From the NCBI GenBank assembly GCA_036309765.1, contig JAXJTE010000231.1, forward strand, positions 19,982 through 83,981: a stretch of DNA of 64,000 nucleotides, given 5' to 3'. The position numbers were made by a program, and so were the translations under genes. Shown piece after piece: positions 1 through 7,862 of the stretch (position 1 is its first letter; every line of letters begins with the position of its first letter). Under the pieces are notes generated by a model, which worked only from the letters and a program-made list of their open reading frames with translations, was not told the origin of the DNA and ran no database searches. Origin of the DNA: Caryophanon sp036309765 (lineage in GTDB: Bacteria; Bacillota; Bacilli; Bacillales_A; Planococcaceae).

Positions 1-2
1 AC

Positions 3-40
3 AAAAAAGCATGACACTCTAATGAAATTAGAAGTCACGC
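3..40 (-). terminator. Intrinsic terminator overlapping the hepT stop
   Basis: On the minus strand the end of hepT folds as GCGTGAC-TTCTAAT with a TTC loop and a matching right arm, followed by TTTTTT. The stop codon lies inside the stem. It would end the hepS-menG-hepT transcript. Confidence 0.6.
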
Positions 41-1002
41 TTTCCGATAAATTGCGCAATATCACGAAGCTTTTTTTTCATTGGGTGCTTCGGTAATTGG
101 TCAATTTCGTGTAATGCTTTTTGTAAGTAACGCTCGCTAATAGCCGATGCTTTGGCGATTGCCTCTGAATTGCGCACAAGTGTTAACATCGCTTGACGCT
201 CTTGCTCTGTTAATTGACCTGTCTCAATTTGCTCCACATACGCCTTGATACGCGGGTCGTTTTGCATGTAAATGACGGGCAATGTAATGTTGCCGTTTAA
301 TAAATCACTACCTGCTGGCTTGCCTAGTTCTTTATCTGTTGCTGTAAAGTCTAAAATATCATCAATAATTTGATAGCTCATTCCGACAAAATAACCAAAA
401 CGCTTCAAATGCATCGCGTCTTTTTGTGACACACCTGCTGCGAGTGCCCCCATGTAACAGCTCGATTCAATTAAGAGCGCTGTTTTACGCTTAATGCGAC
501 GGAAATACGTTTTGATGTTTTGATTGAGTTGGAATTTGTCTTCGATTTGAATGACTTCCCCGTTGCACAGCTCAACCATCGTGTGTGCGAGTACTTGGTG
601 AATGATCGGCTGCTCGATATGTGCTAACGACTGTAGCGCACGCGCAAAAATAAAATCACCTGTATACATTGCGACACGGTTGTTCCATTGTGCTTTCACC
701 GTATGCTGCCCACGTCGCATATTTGAGTCATCAATGACGTCATCATGCACAAGCGATGCCATATGCACAAGCTCTAACGGGACAGCGACATGCTTCAGTC
801 GTTCGATATCATAATGTCCAAATTTCGCACAAAGTAATACGAACACTGGACGAATGCGCTTGCCCCCTGCTTGTACTAAATGAACAGATGCGTCATTTAA
901 CATATGTGAAGACGAGTTCAACGCTTGTACTAATTCTTTTTCGATGACATCTATATCTGACTTAAATTCAGCATATAGTAATGCTAGCTTCATCTTTTCC
1001 AC
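28..1002 (-). CDS. hepT: Heptaprenyl diphosphate synthase component II
   Basis: Catalytic subunit of the two-component trans-prenyltransferase that makes the C35 side chain of menaquinone-7. The 324-residue protein has both aspartate-rich motifs of the family: DDVIDD near residues 87-92 (allylic substrate Mg2+ site) and DDILD near 214-218. The GGKRIRP motif near 46-52 binds pyrophosphate. Partner subunit HepS is two genes upstream with menG between, the same order as B. subtilis hepS-menG-hepT, so a heterodimer is expected. The chosen start is a GTG preceded by AGGAAGG. An internal ATG three codons later is possible but has a poorer ribosome site. Confidence 0.93.
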   Translation of the reverse strand: MEKMKLALLYAEFKSDIDVIEKELVQALNSSSHMLNDASVHLVQAGGKRIRPVFVLLCAKFGHYDIERLKHVAVPLELVHMASLVHDDVIDDSNMRRGQHTVKAQWNNRVAMYTGDFIFARALQSLAHIEQPIIHQVLAHTMVELCNGEVIQIEDKFQLNQNIKTYFRRIKRKTALLIESSCYMGALAAGVSQKDAMHLKRFGYFVGMSYQIIDDILDFTATDKELGKPAGSDLLNGNITLPVIYMQNDPRIKAYVEQIETGQLTEQERQAMLTLVRNSEAIAKASAISERYLQKALHEIDQLPKHPMKKKLRDIAQFIGKRDF

Positions 1003-1019
1003 GTGAACAGACCTTCCTA

Positions 1020-1721
1020 CTATTGTTTTTTGTAGCCTAAATGCATCGCAGCAGCCCCACCGCTATACGCTCGGTAGCTGACGTCTTTAAAGCCTGCTTC
1101 ACGGAACATGCTCGCTAGTTCACGCATACCTGGGAACTCGTTTGCTGATTCTTGTAACCATGAATATTCTTTGTAGCTTTTGGCGAATAGTTTACCGAAC
1201 ACCGGCATAATGTATGTGAAATAAAAGCGGAATAATTGGCGATACACTGGAATTTCTGATTGTGATGTTTCTAAGCAAACAACCATGCCTCCAGGTTTGA
1301 CAACGCGGTTTAATTCACGCAACACTTGCATGTAGTCTGGTACGTTACGTAAGCCAAAGCCAATCGTTACATAATCAAACGTATTATCCTCAAACGGCAG
1401 CGCCATCGCATTGCCGTGAATAAGCTCGATGTTTGGAATATTTGCTGTTTTTTGCTTTCCTACCTCTAGCATGCTTTCGCTAAAATCTAATCCTTTTACT
1501 TCCCCAGTTGGACCGACCGCTTCTGAAAGCGCAATCGTCCAATCAGCTGTACCACAGCACACATCTAGCGCTTTTGCACCTTTTGGGACACCCATTCGCT
1601 GCATCGTATCTTTACGCCATTGTACGTGCATTTGGAAGCTAATTACTGAATTCATTTTATCGTAGTTGTTTGAAATCGATTCAAACACTTCATGTACGTG
1701 CTGTTCCTTCGATTTTACCAT
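1020..1721 (-). CDS. menG: Demethylmenaquinone methyltransferase
   Basis: SAM-dependent C-methyltransferase of the UbiE/MenG family that converts demethylmenaquinone to menaquinone, the last step of the pathway. The 233-residue product is of normal length. It shows the SAM-binding motif I (ALDVCCGTADW near residue 51-61) and the family signature around GNAMALPFEDNTFDYVTIGFGLRNV. It sits 3 nt downstream of hepS and 17 nt upstream of hepT, clearly one operon. menA, which supplies the prenylated substrate, is at the other end of the window. Confidence 0.94.
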   Translation of the reverse strand: MVKSKEQHVHEVFESISNNYDKMNSVISFQMHVQWRKDTMQRMGVPKGAKALDVCCGTADWTIALSEAVGPTGEVKGLDFSESMLEVGKQKTANIPNIELIHGNAMALPFEDNTFDYVTIGFGLRNVPDYMQVLRELNRVVKPGGMVVCLETSQSEIPVYRQLFRFYFTYIMPVFGKLFAKSYKEYSWLQESANEFPGMRELASMFREAGFKDVSYRAYSGGAAAMHLGYKKQ

Positions 1722-1724
1722 TTG

Positions 1725-2489
1725 CTAAACCTCTTTCATTAACGGTGTTAGTGCCACTTTGTTTGGATCAATGCGTGCGACTAGCAGCTGCTTTAACATC
1801 GGATGTATGCCGCTGCTCGCAATTTCGCGTGCAATGCTGTCGCCTAACTCCTGTAGCTGCTGCTCAAGCGCTGCGATTGTGACACCTTGTTCAACCATGC
1901 GCATTAATAGAAGTGACGCCTCGTTCGTTTCATATGCGTGTAGCTCTGATCGCAGGCGTAAATATAACAGGCTTTGCTCTGCTATTTCACTGTATTGTGT
2001 GAATTGATAGTTGTGATAAAACTGCGTAATATGCTCACTTTCAACGGTCATCATCGCATGAAGCCATTCGTTACATGTTGTCAGCTGCCCTTCATACACT
2101 TGAATTTGCTGCTCACAACGTTTAACGATCGCTTCTGATAACGCGCGAATCATACTGAAATTACCTTGATGTGCGAGCACTTCGTAATAACGCCCACTAT
2201 AAAAATCACCGGCTAGCACGACCACTTGCTGCGTAATGGAAATGCCACCTTGCTCGCTTATTTTTTCATGCTCATATAAAGCGGTGCTGACGATTGCTGC
2301 TGTTACAGCGCTTTCAAAATGCTCCTCTGTCCACTGCTCCTCATTAAAAAACGGCAACAATAAGTAAAACAGCTGATTTTCATTTAATACAGGCTTACCC
2401 GTATACGATAGAAGAGATGGGTGATGAATATATGAATAAATCGTTTGTTTAAACTTATCAATTGCCTGCTGAATGGATGTTTCATTCAT
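1725..2489 (-). CDS. hepS: Heptaprenyl diphosphate synthase component I
   Basis: Non-catalytic small subunit of heptaprenyl diphosphate synthase. This family is poorly conserved and has no aspartate-rich motif; the identification rests on the position directly upstream of menG-hepT, the size (254 residues), and similarity of the segments with YSYIHHPSLL near the N-terminus and LAGDFYSGRYYEVLA in the middle, the latter typical of HepS. I chose the ATG at 2489 because GGAG lies 8 nt upstream; a longer frame reaches 2537 without a good ribosome site. Confidence 0.85.
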   Translation of the reverse strand: MNETSIQQAIDKFKQTIYSYIHHPSLLSYTGKPVLNENQLFYLLLPFFNEEQWTEEHFESAVTAAIVSTALYEHEKISEQGGISITQQVVVLAGDFYSGRYYEVLAHQGNFSMIRALSEAIVKRCEQQIQVYEGQLTTCNEWLHAMMTVESEHITQFYHNYQFTQYSEIAEQSLLYLRLRSELHAYETNEASLLLMRMVEQGVTIAALEQQLQELGDSIAREIASSGIHPMLKQLLVARIDPNKVALTPLMKEV

Positions 2490-2593
2490 GTTTCTTGCTC
2501 CATTTCGCTCATCGTCGAAGACAATGTTTTCTCTCACTATTATACTCGCTTTTTAGCAATAGCTTAACTAATTAGCTCATACGTTCGAATGAT

Positions 2594-2818
2594 TTACTTC
2601 GCTTTCGGTGCGCTTTCGATGATGCCATTAGATGTGTGAATTTTCGCCTTGCCACGAATTTTCATTGCCGACGTGTGCTCTGTAAATTGCGCAATCATAA
2701 CCTCGCCTGCATCTAGCTTCTCAGAATGATGGAATTTTGTATCCGTTCCGCGTGTTAAACCGATGACATGTACGCCATCTTCTTCCGCTTCAATTACAAT
2801 ATAATCTTGTTGTGCCAT
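2594..2818 (-). CDS. mtrB: Trp RNA-binding attenuation protein (TRAP)
   Basis: 74-residue subunit of the 11-mer ring protein that, when tryptophan is bound, wraps trp leader RNA and promotes attenuation. The core with GLTRGTDTKFHHSEKL and QFTEHTSAMKIRG is nearly identical to the B. subtilis protein, including the Lys/Lys/Arg RNA-contact triad (KFHHSEK and KIRGKAK). It lies between folE and hepS as in B. subtilis. No trp operon is in the window, so targets must lie elsewhere. Confidence 0.95.
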   Translation of the reverse strand: MAQQDYIVIEAEEDGVHVIGLTRGTDTKFHHSEKLDAGEVMIAQFTEHTSAMKIRGKAKIHTSNGIIESAPKAK

Positions 2819-2841
2819 AAATAGCTAAACTCCCCTCATTC

Positions 2842-2869
2842 ACTATAGTCTTTGTATATTCTATCACAA
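2842..2869 (-). promoter_or_regulatory. Possible sigma-A promoter for mtrB
   Basis: TTGTGA, 16 nt spacer, TATAGT, ending about 24 nt upstream of the mtrB start. The match is moderate. Confidence 0.4.
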
Positions 2870-2882
2870 TGTGTTAGGCATA

Positions 2883-3452
2883 TTAAGACATTTGAATAAA
2901 TGAAATGATTTCTTGACGCAACACATCATCCGTCTCGTACACGCCGCGTGCAACCGATGTAATCGTTTTTGCGCCTGGTTTTTTTAGGCCACGCATCGTC
3001 ATGCACATATGTTCTGCTTCAATGACAACGTACACACCTTTTGGCTCTAGCATTTCCATAATTGTATCTGCGACTGTTGATGTAATGCGCTCTTGTAATT
3101 GTGGGCGACGGGCAACCGTTTCGACGCAGCGACCGAGCTTGCTTAATCCCGCTACTTTGCCGTCTTTTGGAATATATGCAACGTGTGCCTTGCCGTAAAA
3201 TGGTACTAAGTGATGCTCACACATTGAATGGAATGGAATATCTTTTACGAGTACGAACTCCTCGTGATCTTCATGAAATACCGTACTGAAATATTCGCGT
3301 GGGTCCATTTGTAAACCACTAAACATTTCTGCATACATTTTTGATACGCGCTTTGGTGTATCAAGCAAGCCTTCTCGATTTACATCCTCACCAACCGCTT
3401 CTAAAATCATCTTTACCGCTTGCTCTATTTTGTTTAAATCAACATTCGTCAT
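2883..3452 (-). CDS. folE: GTP cyclohydrolase I
   Basis: First enzyme of folate biosynthesis: GTP to 7,8-dihydroneopterin triphosphate. The 189-residue protein carries the zinc ligands Cys78 and His81 in HSMCEHHLVPF and a second cysteine near 150 in EAEHMCMTMRG. The loop KVAGLSKLGR is the usual substrate-binding signature. It follows hbs and precedes mtrB as in B. subtilis (mtrA-mtrB). It has its own candidate promoter downstream of the hbs terminator. Confidence 0.96.
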   Translation of the reverse strand: MTNVDLNKIEQAVKMILEAVGEDVNREGLLDTPKRVSKMYAEMFSGLQMDPREYFSTVFHEDHEEFVLVKDIPFHSMCEHHLVPFYGKAHVAYIPKDGKVAGLSKLGRCVETVARRPQLQERITSTVADTIMEMLEPKGVYVVIEAEHMCMTMRGLKKPGAKTITSVARGVYETDDVLRQEIISFIQMS

Positions 3453-3489
3453 TTAGCTTCAATTCCTCCTAAAATCAACCTCAACTTGC

Positions 3490-3518
3490 ATCGTAGCACA
3501 TTCTATACGCGAGCGCAA
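3490..3518 (-). promoter_or_regulatory. Candidate sigma-A promoter for folE
   Basis: TTGCGC, 17 nt spacer, TACGAT, placed between the hbs terminator and the folE ribosome site (AGGAGG). It would make folE-mtrB independent of hbs transcription. Confidence 0.5.
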
Positions 3519-3552
3519 AACGACTTTTCACTTCACCGCCACGAAAAACGCA

Positions 3553-3593
3553 TAAAAAAAGAACAGCCTCAAAACATGAACTGTTTTGAGGCC
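3553..3593 (-). terminator. Intrinsic terminator of hbs
   Basis: On the minus strand a 12-bp stem (GGCCTCAAAACA with TGTTTTGAGGCT, small GTTCA-type loop) is followed by a run of seven T. It lies 25 nt after the stop codon of the hbs 3' exon. Confidence 0.85.
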
Positions 3594-3617
3594 GCTCTAT
3601 GTAGTTGCAAAGCTGTA

Positions 3618-3695
3618 TTATTTTACAGCATCCTTAAGCGCTTTACCTGGTTTGAAAGCAGGTACTTTGCTAGCAGCAATTTCGATTTCGTCACC
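3618..3695 (-). CDS. hbs: HU DNA-binding protein, 3' exon
   Basis: Second coding piece of the HU gene. It reads GDEIEIAASKVPAF followed by KPGKALKDAVK and a TAA stop, which is the conserved C-terminal quarter of HU (beta-arm return strand and last helix). It has no start codon or ribosome site of its own. Its frame continues exactly from the last codon of the 5' exon at 6281 once the group II intron is removed, giving a 90-residue HU, the usual length. Without splicing this part would not be translated. Confidence 0.9.
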   Translation of the reverse strand, partial: GDEIEIAASKVPAFKPGKALKDAVK

Positions 3696-3756
3696 ATAGA
3701 GTAAGAACCTACCGCCTTATCATATCACTATGACAGGTCTGTCTGAACTTCTCTCC

Positions 3757-3790
3757 GAACCGTACGTGCAAGTCTCCAAGCATACGGCTC
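3757..3790 (-). ncRNA. Group II intron domain V
   Basis: 34-nt catalytic hairpin: GAGCCGTATGC and GCACGTACGGTTC arms with a two-base bulge and a GAGA tetraloop. The AGC catalytic triad is at the base of the 5' arm. Domain VI and the intron end follow within about 60 nt. Confidence 0.9.
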
Positions 3791-3814
3791 TCCATCCGAA
3801 CAACCTAGTTCTCT

Positions 3815-5641
3815 TCACAGTGTTCCATCGTGTATCTTCCAGTGACAATCCTTGCAAACGACTAACACTTTACGATTCCTTGCGATTTTTTCTTCCATCC
3901 ATTTAGTCTTTTTCGGTAACTTTTTTAGGTCTTTCAGCTTATTTGTGTGATGCAAATGATATATGCCGTCTGGACTTTTTTCTCCACACATTTCACACTC
4001 TTTAGCCATTAATCTTCGTTCAAGTTCCGTTCTGCCTCTGAATTTCATCATATTAGGGAAATAATCTACATCAGATTCCATTTGATTCATTACCAAATGT
4101 GCTGGTCTAAGCCGATTTATCGGTCCTTTAAAGAAATATGCTACTTTTGGACCTTTTTTCGTATTATACCTAACCCCAATTTCTTTACCAATTCTTAGCT
4201 TCTCTGCAACTTGACCTACAGTTAATTTTCTTTTCCTACAAATAGTTCCGTAAAAACTATATTCTGATGCGTATATTAATGTACTCATCTGATTATGAAT
4301 GTTCTTCGCAAATTTAAAGTAATTGTAGATACCTCTAAGTTCACTATTGTGAATTTGTATTAATTCTAAGTCCGATAAGTTGCTGAGGCTTCTTCTTCCG
4401 CAAGGCTTCCAACTGCCATCCTTTTTGTAAGTGATTATCCCCGCATCCTTAAGCCATTTCTGAGCGTGTAGAGGGTTCATATAGAACTCTAAGTTCCCAT
4501 TAGCCTTCCTAGTGATACCATGACTCTGTGCGGTTCTCTCAAGTTTAGGGACTCTTTTCGTTATTTCATATCCAAGAAATTTTGCTCTTTTGGACACGTG
4601 TGTAACTAAAGTCTTTTCTTCCGAGAGTTCTAAGTCTAATTCAGTTTTTAAGAAAGATTTAATCTTTCTCTTGATTCTTTCCGCATCTTCTTTCGTACCA
4701 ATAATTCCGATTAAGAAATCATCTGCGTATCTGACGTAACTCAGTTTTCTGTACGAATCATCTTCTTCGTAGTAGGGAATGCTTAATAATTCTTTTTCTA
4801 ACGTTTTGATTTCCTTTAACAGTTCATTATCGTTAGTTTCTTTGAATTTCATCCTTCTTCTATGAAGTTTCGAGCTGATTCTTCCGTAATTAGGGTTTGT
4901 TCTTCTCTTTTTAGCTGAACCTTTATCAAAGCCATTTTTTATTACTTCGATGTATGAATCTAATTCATTCATATAAATGTTAGCTAATAGTGGACTTATG
5001 ATTCCTCCCTGCGGAGTTCCCGAATATGTTTTATGATATTTCCAATCTTCGATATATCCAGATTTTAGGAATTTATTTATAAGTCTCAAGAGTTTTTGGT
5101 CGTTAATTCTTTTCTGCAAGATTTTGAGAAGTATGTGATGGTTAATGTTATCAAAACATCCTTTAATATCACCTTCAACAAACCACTTGATACCAGTGTA
5201 ATTAATATCAATATCTCTTAACGCCGTATGACAGCTCCTATTGGGTCTGAATCCGTGAGATGAATCACTGAACGTAGGTTCATATATAGCCTCAAGGGTC
5301 ATTCTAATTACTTCCTGTACTATTTTGTCCTTAAAGTTAGGCATTCCTAAAGGTCTCTTTTTCCCGTCTTTCTTTGGGATATAGACTCTTCGTAGAGGTG
5401 TTGGCTCATAGGTCTCATTCTTGATTTCTTCGATGATTTCCTCAATGTCTTTATCACTAAATCCATTTATAGATGTACCATCACTACCGGGAGTACCAGC
5501 ACCTCTGTTCGCATATAACTTTCCAAGGGCTTTAAAATACATTTCTGGATTGTATAGATTTCTAATTAATTTCTCGAATCTATACTTTCCGTCTCGGGCT
5601 TGGACTTCTAGGTTGTTTAGCACTACATCCGAGTTTCTCAT
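3815..5641 (-). CDS. ltrA-like: Group II intron reverse transcriptase/maturase/HNH endonuclease
   Basis: Intron-encoded protein of 608 residues that should assist splicing of its own intron and copy it into new sites. RT domains run from about 25 to 370, with TPQGGIISPLLANIY near 209-223 and the catalytic YADD at about 305-308. The maturase (X) domain follows to about 500. The C-terminal HNH endonuclease domain (about 549-608) has CEMC, HLHHTNK and CKDCHWKIH. No frameshift or lost catalytic residue is visible, so the element looks competent for splicing and retrohoming. It lies in domain IV of the intron, on the same strand as hbs. Its start is an ATG with GAGGGAGTG somewhat far upstream. Confidence 0.95.
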   Translation of the reverse strand: MRNSDVVLNNLEVQARDGKYRFEKLIRNLYNPEMYFKALGKLYANRGAGTPGSDGTSINGFSDKDIEEIIEEIKNETYEPTPLRRVYIPKKDGKKRPLGMPNFKDKIVQEVIRMTLEAIYEPTFSDSSHGFRPNRSCHTALRDIDINYTGIKWFVEGDIKGCFDNINHHILLKILQKRINDQKLLRLINKFLKSGYIEDWKYHKTYSGTPQGGIISPLLANIYMNELDSYIEVIKNGFDKGSAKKRRTNPNYGRISSKLHRRRMKFKETNDNELLKEIKTLEKELLSIPYYEEDDSYRKLSYVRYADDFLIGIIGTKEDAERIKRKIKSFLKTELDLELSEEKTLVTHVSKRAKFLGYEITKRVPKLERTAQSHGITRKANGNLEFYMNPLHAQKWLKDAGIITYKKDGSWKPCGRRSLSNLSDLELIQIHNSELRGIYNYFKFAKNIHNQMSTLIYASEYSFYGTICRKRKLTVGQVAEKLRIGKEIGVRYNTKKGPKVAYFFKGPINRLRPAHLVMNQMESDVDYFPNMMKFRGRTELERRLMAKECEMCGEKSPDGIYHLHHTNKLKDLKKLPKKTKWMEEKIARNRKVLVVCKDCHWKIHDGTL

Positions 5642-6280
5642 AGTGTCTCACACACTCCCTCTAGACTTGTGTTAAACCGTTCGAACTGTCCCCCTTCGCC
5701 ACGTAACTGGCTTTCCCAATCTCAAACTACTATGGGGACTCTGTTACCATATCGAATATTCAAAGGTCACATATCTTGAATTAACTTGATATCATTCCTT
5801 ATAGCTTCTTACTATACATTAAAGCGTTTCGACTTAGGTAATCCATCGTTATCTTTCCCTGCTAGGATTGTTAGCTGTCGGATAGAACTTCCGCTCTTTG
5901 TTCTAATGAACCGTGTCTACTCATTGAAAAGATGAAAGCCTCGCCAAACCGGGTGCGAGTTTTCCGAGTAGAAATTGGGACTATATCTCCAGTAACCCAA
6001 ATGCCAACCCTATGCCACTGAGCTATTCTTCAGGTAGTATGACTTTTATCCTTATGCTAACTTGGCATCGAGCTTCAGTCGTAGACTTTGGAGAAAGCCT
6101 AACTTAGCCTTTTACTAACATACTGTGTTCCTCTTTCAGGTTTCCCCTCCGAGTTAGTTAGTTTGCCTATGACCATCTTTTATGTCATATGATTCCTCAC
6201 ATCATTGTCGGGAAAAGACGCGTACTTACAGTGTTTATCTGCTATTATGCAGCTACGTTTGTAAGCACTTCGATGCGTGC

Positions 6281-6475
6281 AGTTTGTGGGTTACGACCTT
6301 TACGAGCCGCACGTTCACGCACTTCAAAGTTACCAAAACCGATTAATTGTACTTTGTCACCCTTTGCAAGAGCGTCTTGAATTGTATCAAATACAGCATC
6401 AACTGCTTTAGAAGCGTCTTTTTTAGAAAGACCTGCAGCTTCAGCAACAGAGTTCACTAATTCTGTTTTATTCAC
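6281..6475 (-). CDS. hbs: HU DNA-binding protein, 5' exon
   Basis: First 65 codons of the bacterial chromatin protein HU: MNKTELVNSVAEA through GRNPQT, up to the tip of the DNA-binding beta-arm. HU bends and compacts DNA and is essential in B. subtilis. I chose the GTG at 6475 because AGGAGG is 6 nt upstream and the product then starts MNKTEL as in relatives; an upstream GTG at 6484 overlaps the ribosome site. Reading on into the intron gives only ARIEVLTNVAA and a stop, so unspliced mRNA would yield a 76-residue truncated HU lacking the C-terminal helix. Confidence 0.92.
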
Positions 6476-6635
6476 ACGATTCACCTCCTCTCAAGGGTTA
6501 CGGTCACTTCATGATGATAAAAGAGTAACATAACGAAAATGTTGTTGCAACCGAATTCAGCCGCACAAGCTCGCCATCGTTCTCTTCTTTTTCAATCATT
6601 CGTTTTTCCATTACCAACGTTTCTTTACTCTAAAT

Positions 6636-6664
6636 ATACTATACACTATTTTGGCTAAAGTAAA
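6636..6664 (-). promoter_or_regulatory. Candidate sigma-A promoter for hbs
   Basis: TTTACT, 17 nt spacer, TAGTAT, about 160 nt upstream of the hbs start. The rest of the 300-base gap between hbs and the lipoprotein gene (6485-6783) is AT-rich leader without a recognisable gene. In B. subtilis spoIVA occupies this gap. Confidence 0.5.
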
Positions 6665-6783
6665 CGCAAAAAACCCTTATTTTTCAACGTTTTTATCGAT
6701 TTTGATCGTTTTTATCCACATTTTCCCACAAATCGTCACCAAATGATGAAAAAACGCCGTAACCATTGCTATAACAACCTTTT

Positions 6784-7494
6784 TCACTGCCCGTCATACA
6801 TAAAAATGACGTCTCCATTTTCATCGACTGTGTACGGTACAGAATACGCTGGCAACACGTTCATTTGCTCAGCGACGAGTTGCTGCACATCATCACCTGG
6901 AGCTGCTTTAATTACTCCCTCATCAACGAGCCGCTGAAAATCAATGCGATAATCGACAATCGGCTCTCCTGTCGTCGTCACAAGGAGTGGCAAATGCGTC
7001 GCTGAATACGGGCTCGGCACGGTTAGCTCATCCAATCCCATTTTTTCGTAGTCGAGCGTATAAATGTACGGCGTCACTTGCTCGCCGAACGCTGGATACT
7101 TCTGAACGAACACGCGCAAATTAATTTCTCGAATACGTTCTGCTGCGTGCAAGTCGACAAGTTTAACGGTTGGATTGTTCTCCACGTCATACAGCACGTA
7201 TTGGTAAATGCCACCGCGCTCGTACGCATTGTCTGGCGTGTTCACTAAATGCTTTGGCACAAGCTTTTGAAAATCGAGTAAATATTTTATGTACACGTTC
7301 GTATCATGCTCCGTCGTCTTAATCGGTAGCACGCTCGTTTCCGCTTTAAATGCATCGACCGCTTGCTGCACGGCGATTAAATCTGCCTCGCTCACTTGCT
7401 GCTGCACGCGCACTTCCTCTGGTGAAGCCGCTAAGCCACCGCACCCTGCAAGCAATATTGCACTCATCGCCACTGCATAGAATCGTTTATTCAT
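6784..7494 (-). CDS. YphF-like lipoprotein
   Basis: 236-residue predicted lipoprotein of unknown function. A signal peptide ends in the lipobox LLAGC with the lipidated cysteine at about residue 18. The mature part is soluble and rich in charged residues, with no recognised catalytic motif. Its position just downstream of a yphE-like gene and next to hbs equals that of B. subtilis yphF, which is the main reason for the name. It probably shares a transcript with yphE and gpsA. Confidence 0.7.
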   Translation of the reverse strand: MNKRFYAVAMSAILLAGCGGLAASPEEVRVQQQVSEADLIAVQQAVDAFKAETSVLPIKTTEHDTNVYIKYLLDFQKLVPKHLVNTPDNAYERGGIYQYVLYDVENNPTVKLVDLHAAERIREINLRVFVQKYPAFGEQVTPYIYTLDYEKMGLDELTVPSPYSATHLPLLVTTTGEPIVDYRIDFQRLVDEGVIKAAPGDDVQQLVAEQMNVLPAYSVPYTVDENGDVIFMYDGQ

Positions 7495-7507
7495 GTACCA
7501 TTCCCCC

Positions 7508-7720
7508 TTATGCCGGCCACGTTGCTACAACGAGTACCATTAAAAATGAGCCGACAAAAAATAAGCTGTAGGCGACGAATTTTGTTACACCTTGCATAAG
7601 CCGGTTTTGAATTTTGTGGCGTACTAAATAAATTAAACCAATTGATGTGAGTAAAAAAAAGATACAGTAAAACGACACCCACATTACGTCTAGTGCAGGT
7701 AAATGTGAAAGTGGACCCAT
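7508..7720 (-). CDS. yphE: Small membrane protein, DUF2768/YphE family
   Basis: 70-residue protein with two predicted membrane helices (roughly residues 9-32 and 45-68) separated by a short basic loop. Length, topology and location between gpsA and the yphF-like gene match YphE (DUF2768). Function is unknown. The ATG at 7720 is preceded by AGGAGTG at good spacing; a longer frame from 7741 overlaps this site. Confidence 0.7.
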   Translation of the reverse strand: MGPLSHLPALDVMWVSFYCIFFLLTSIGLIYLVRHKIQNRLMQGVTKFVAYSLFFVGSFLMVLVVATWPA

Positions 7721-7818
7721 TCGCTTACACTCCTTCGCCATACTTTTTTCATTTCATTATACCACACACCTTCATTTACACATAAATTCGCTCGCTTAAA
7801 ACATTTTTTATTCAAAAC

Positions 7819-7857
7819 AAAAAGCCATCAATGGCACATGCGTCCATCAATGGCTTT
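7819..7857 (-). terminator. Terminator downstream of gpsA
   Basis: Minus-strand hairpin AGCCATTGATGG / CCATTGATGGCT with two internal mismatches followed by TTTTTGTTTT, starting 5 nt after the gpsA stop. Confidence 0.55.
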
Positions 7858-7862
7858 CATCG

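Larger units (their letters stand above)
3696..6280 (-). mobile_element. Group II intron inserted in hbs
   Basis: A retroelement of about 2.6 kb in the sense orientation inside the HU gene. Evidence: a 34-nt domain V (3757-3790), a complete RT-maturase-HNH gene, an intron end in ...CTCTAT|GG that fits the 3' AY rule, and exons that rejoin in frame as RNPQT|GDEIEI. Candidate guide pairings support the 5' junction: exon GTAACCC (plus-strand 6288-6294) matches intron GGGTTAC (5992-5998), and exon CAAACT (6281-6286) can pair with GGTTTG (5945-5950). The first intron bases would be GCACG, not the usual GUGYG; a second possible start at 6268 (GTGCT) would add four codons. The element is visibly more AT-rich than its surroundings, consistent with transfer. 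Confidence 0.88.

Noticed and set aside
6712..6720. A perfect DnaA-box 9-mer TTATCCACA upstream of hbs
   Set aside because: Single occurrence without a cluster, AT-rich unwinding element or dnaA/dnaN neighbourhood. Not evidence of an origin.
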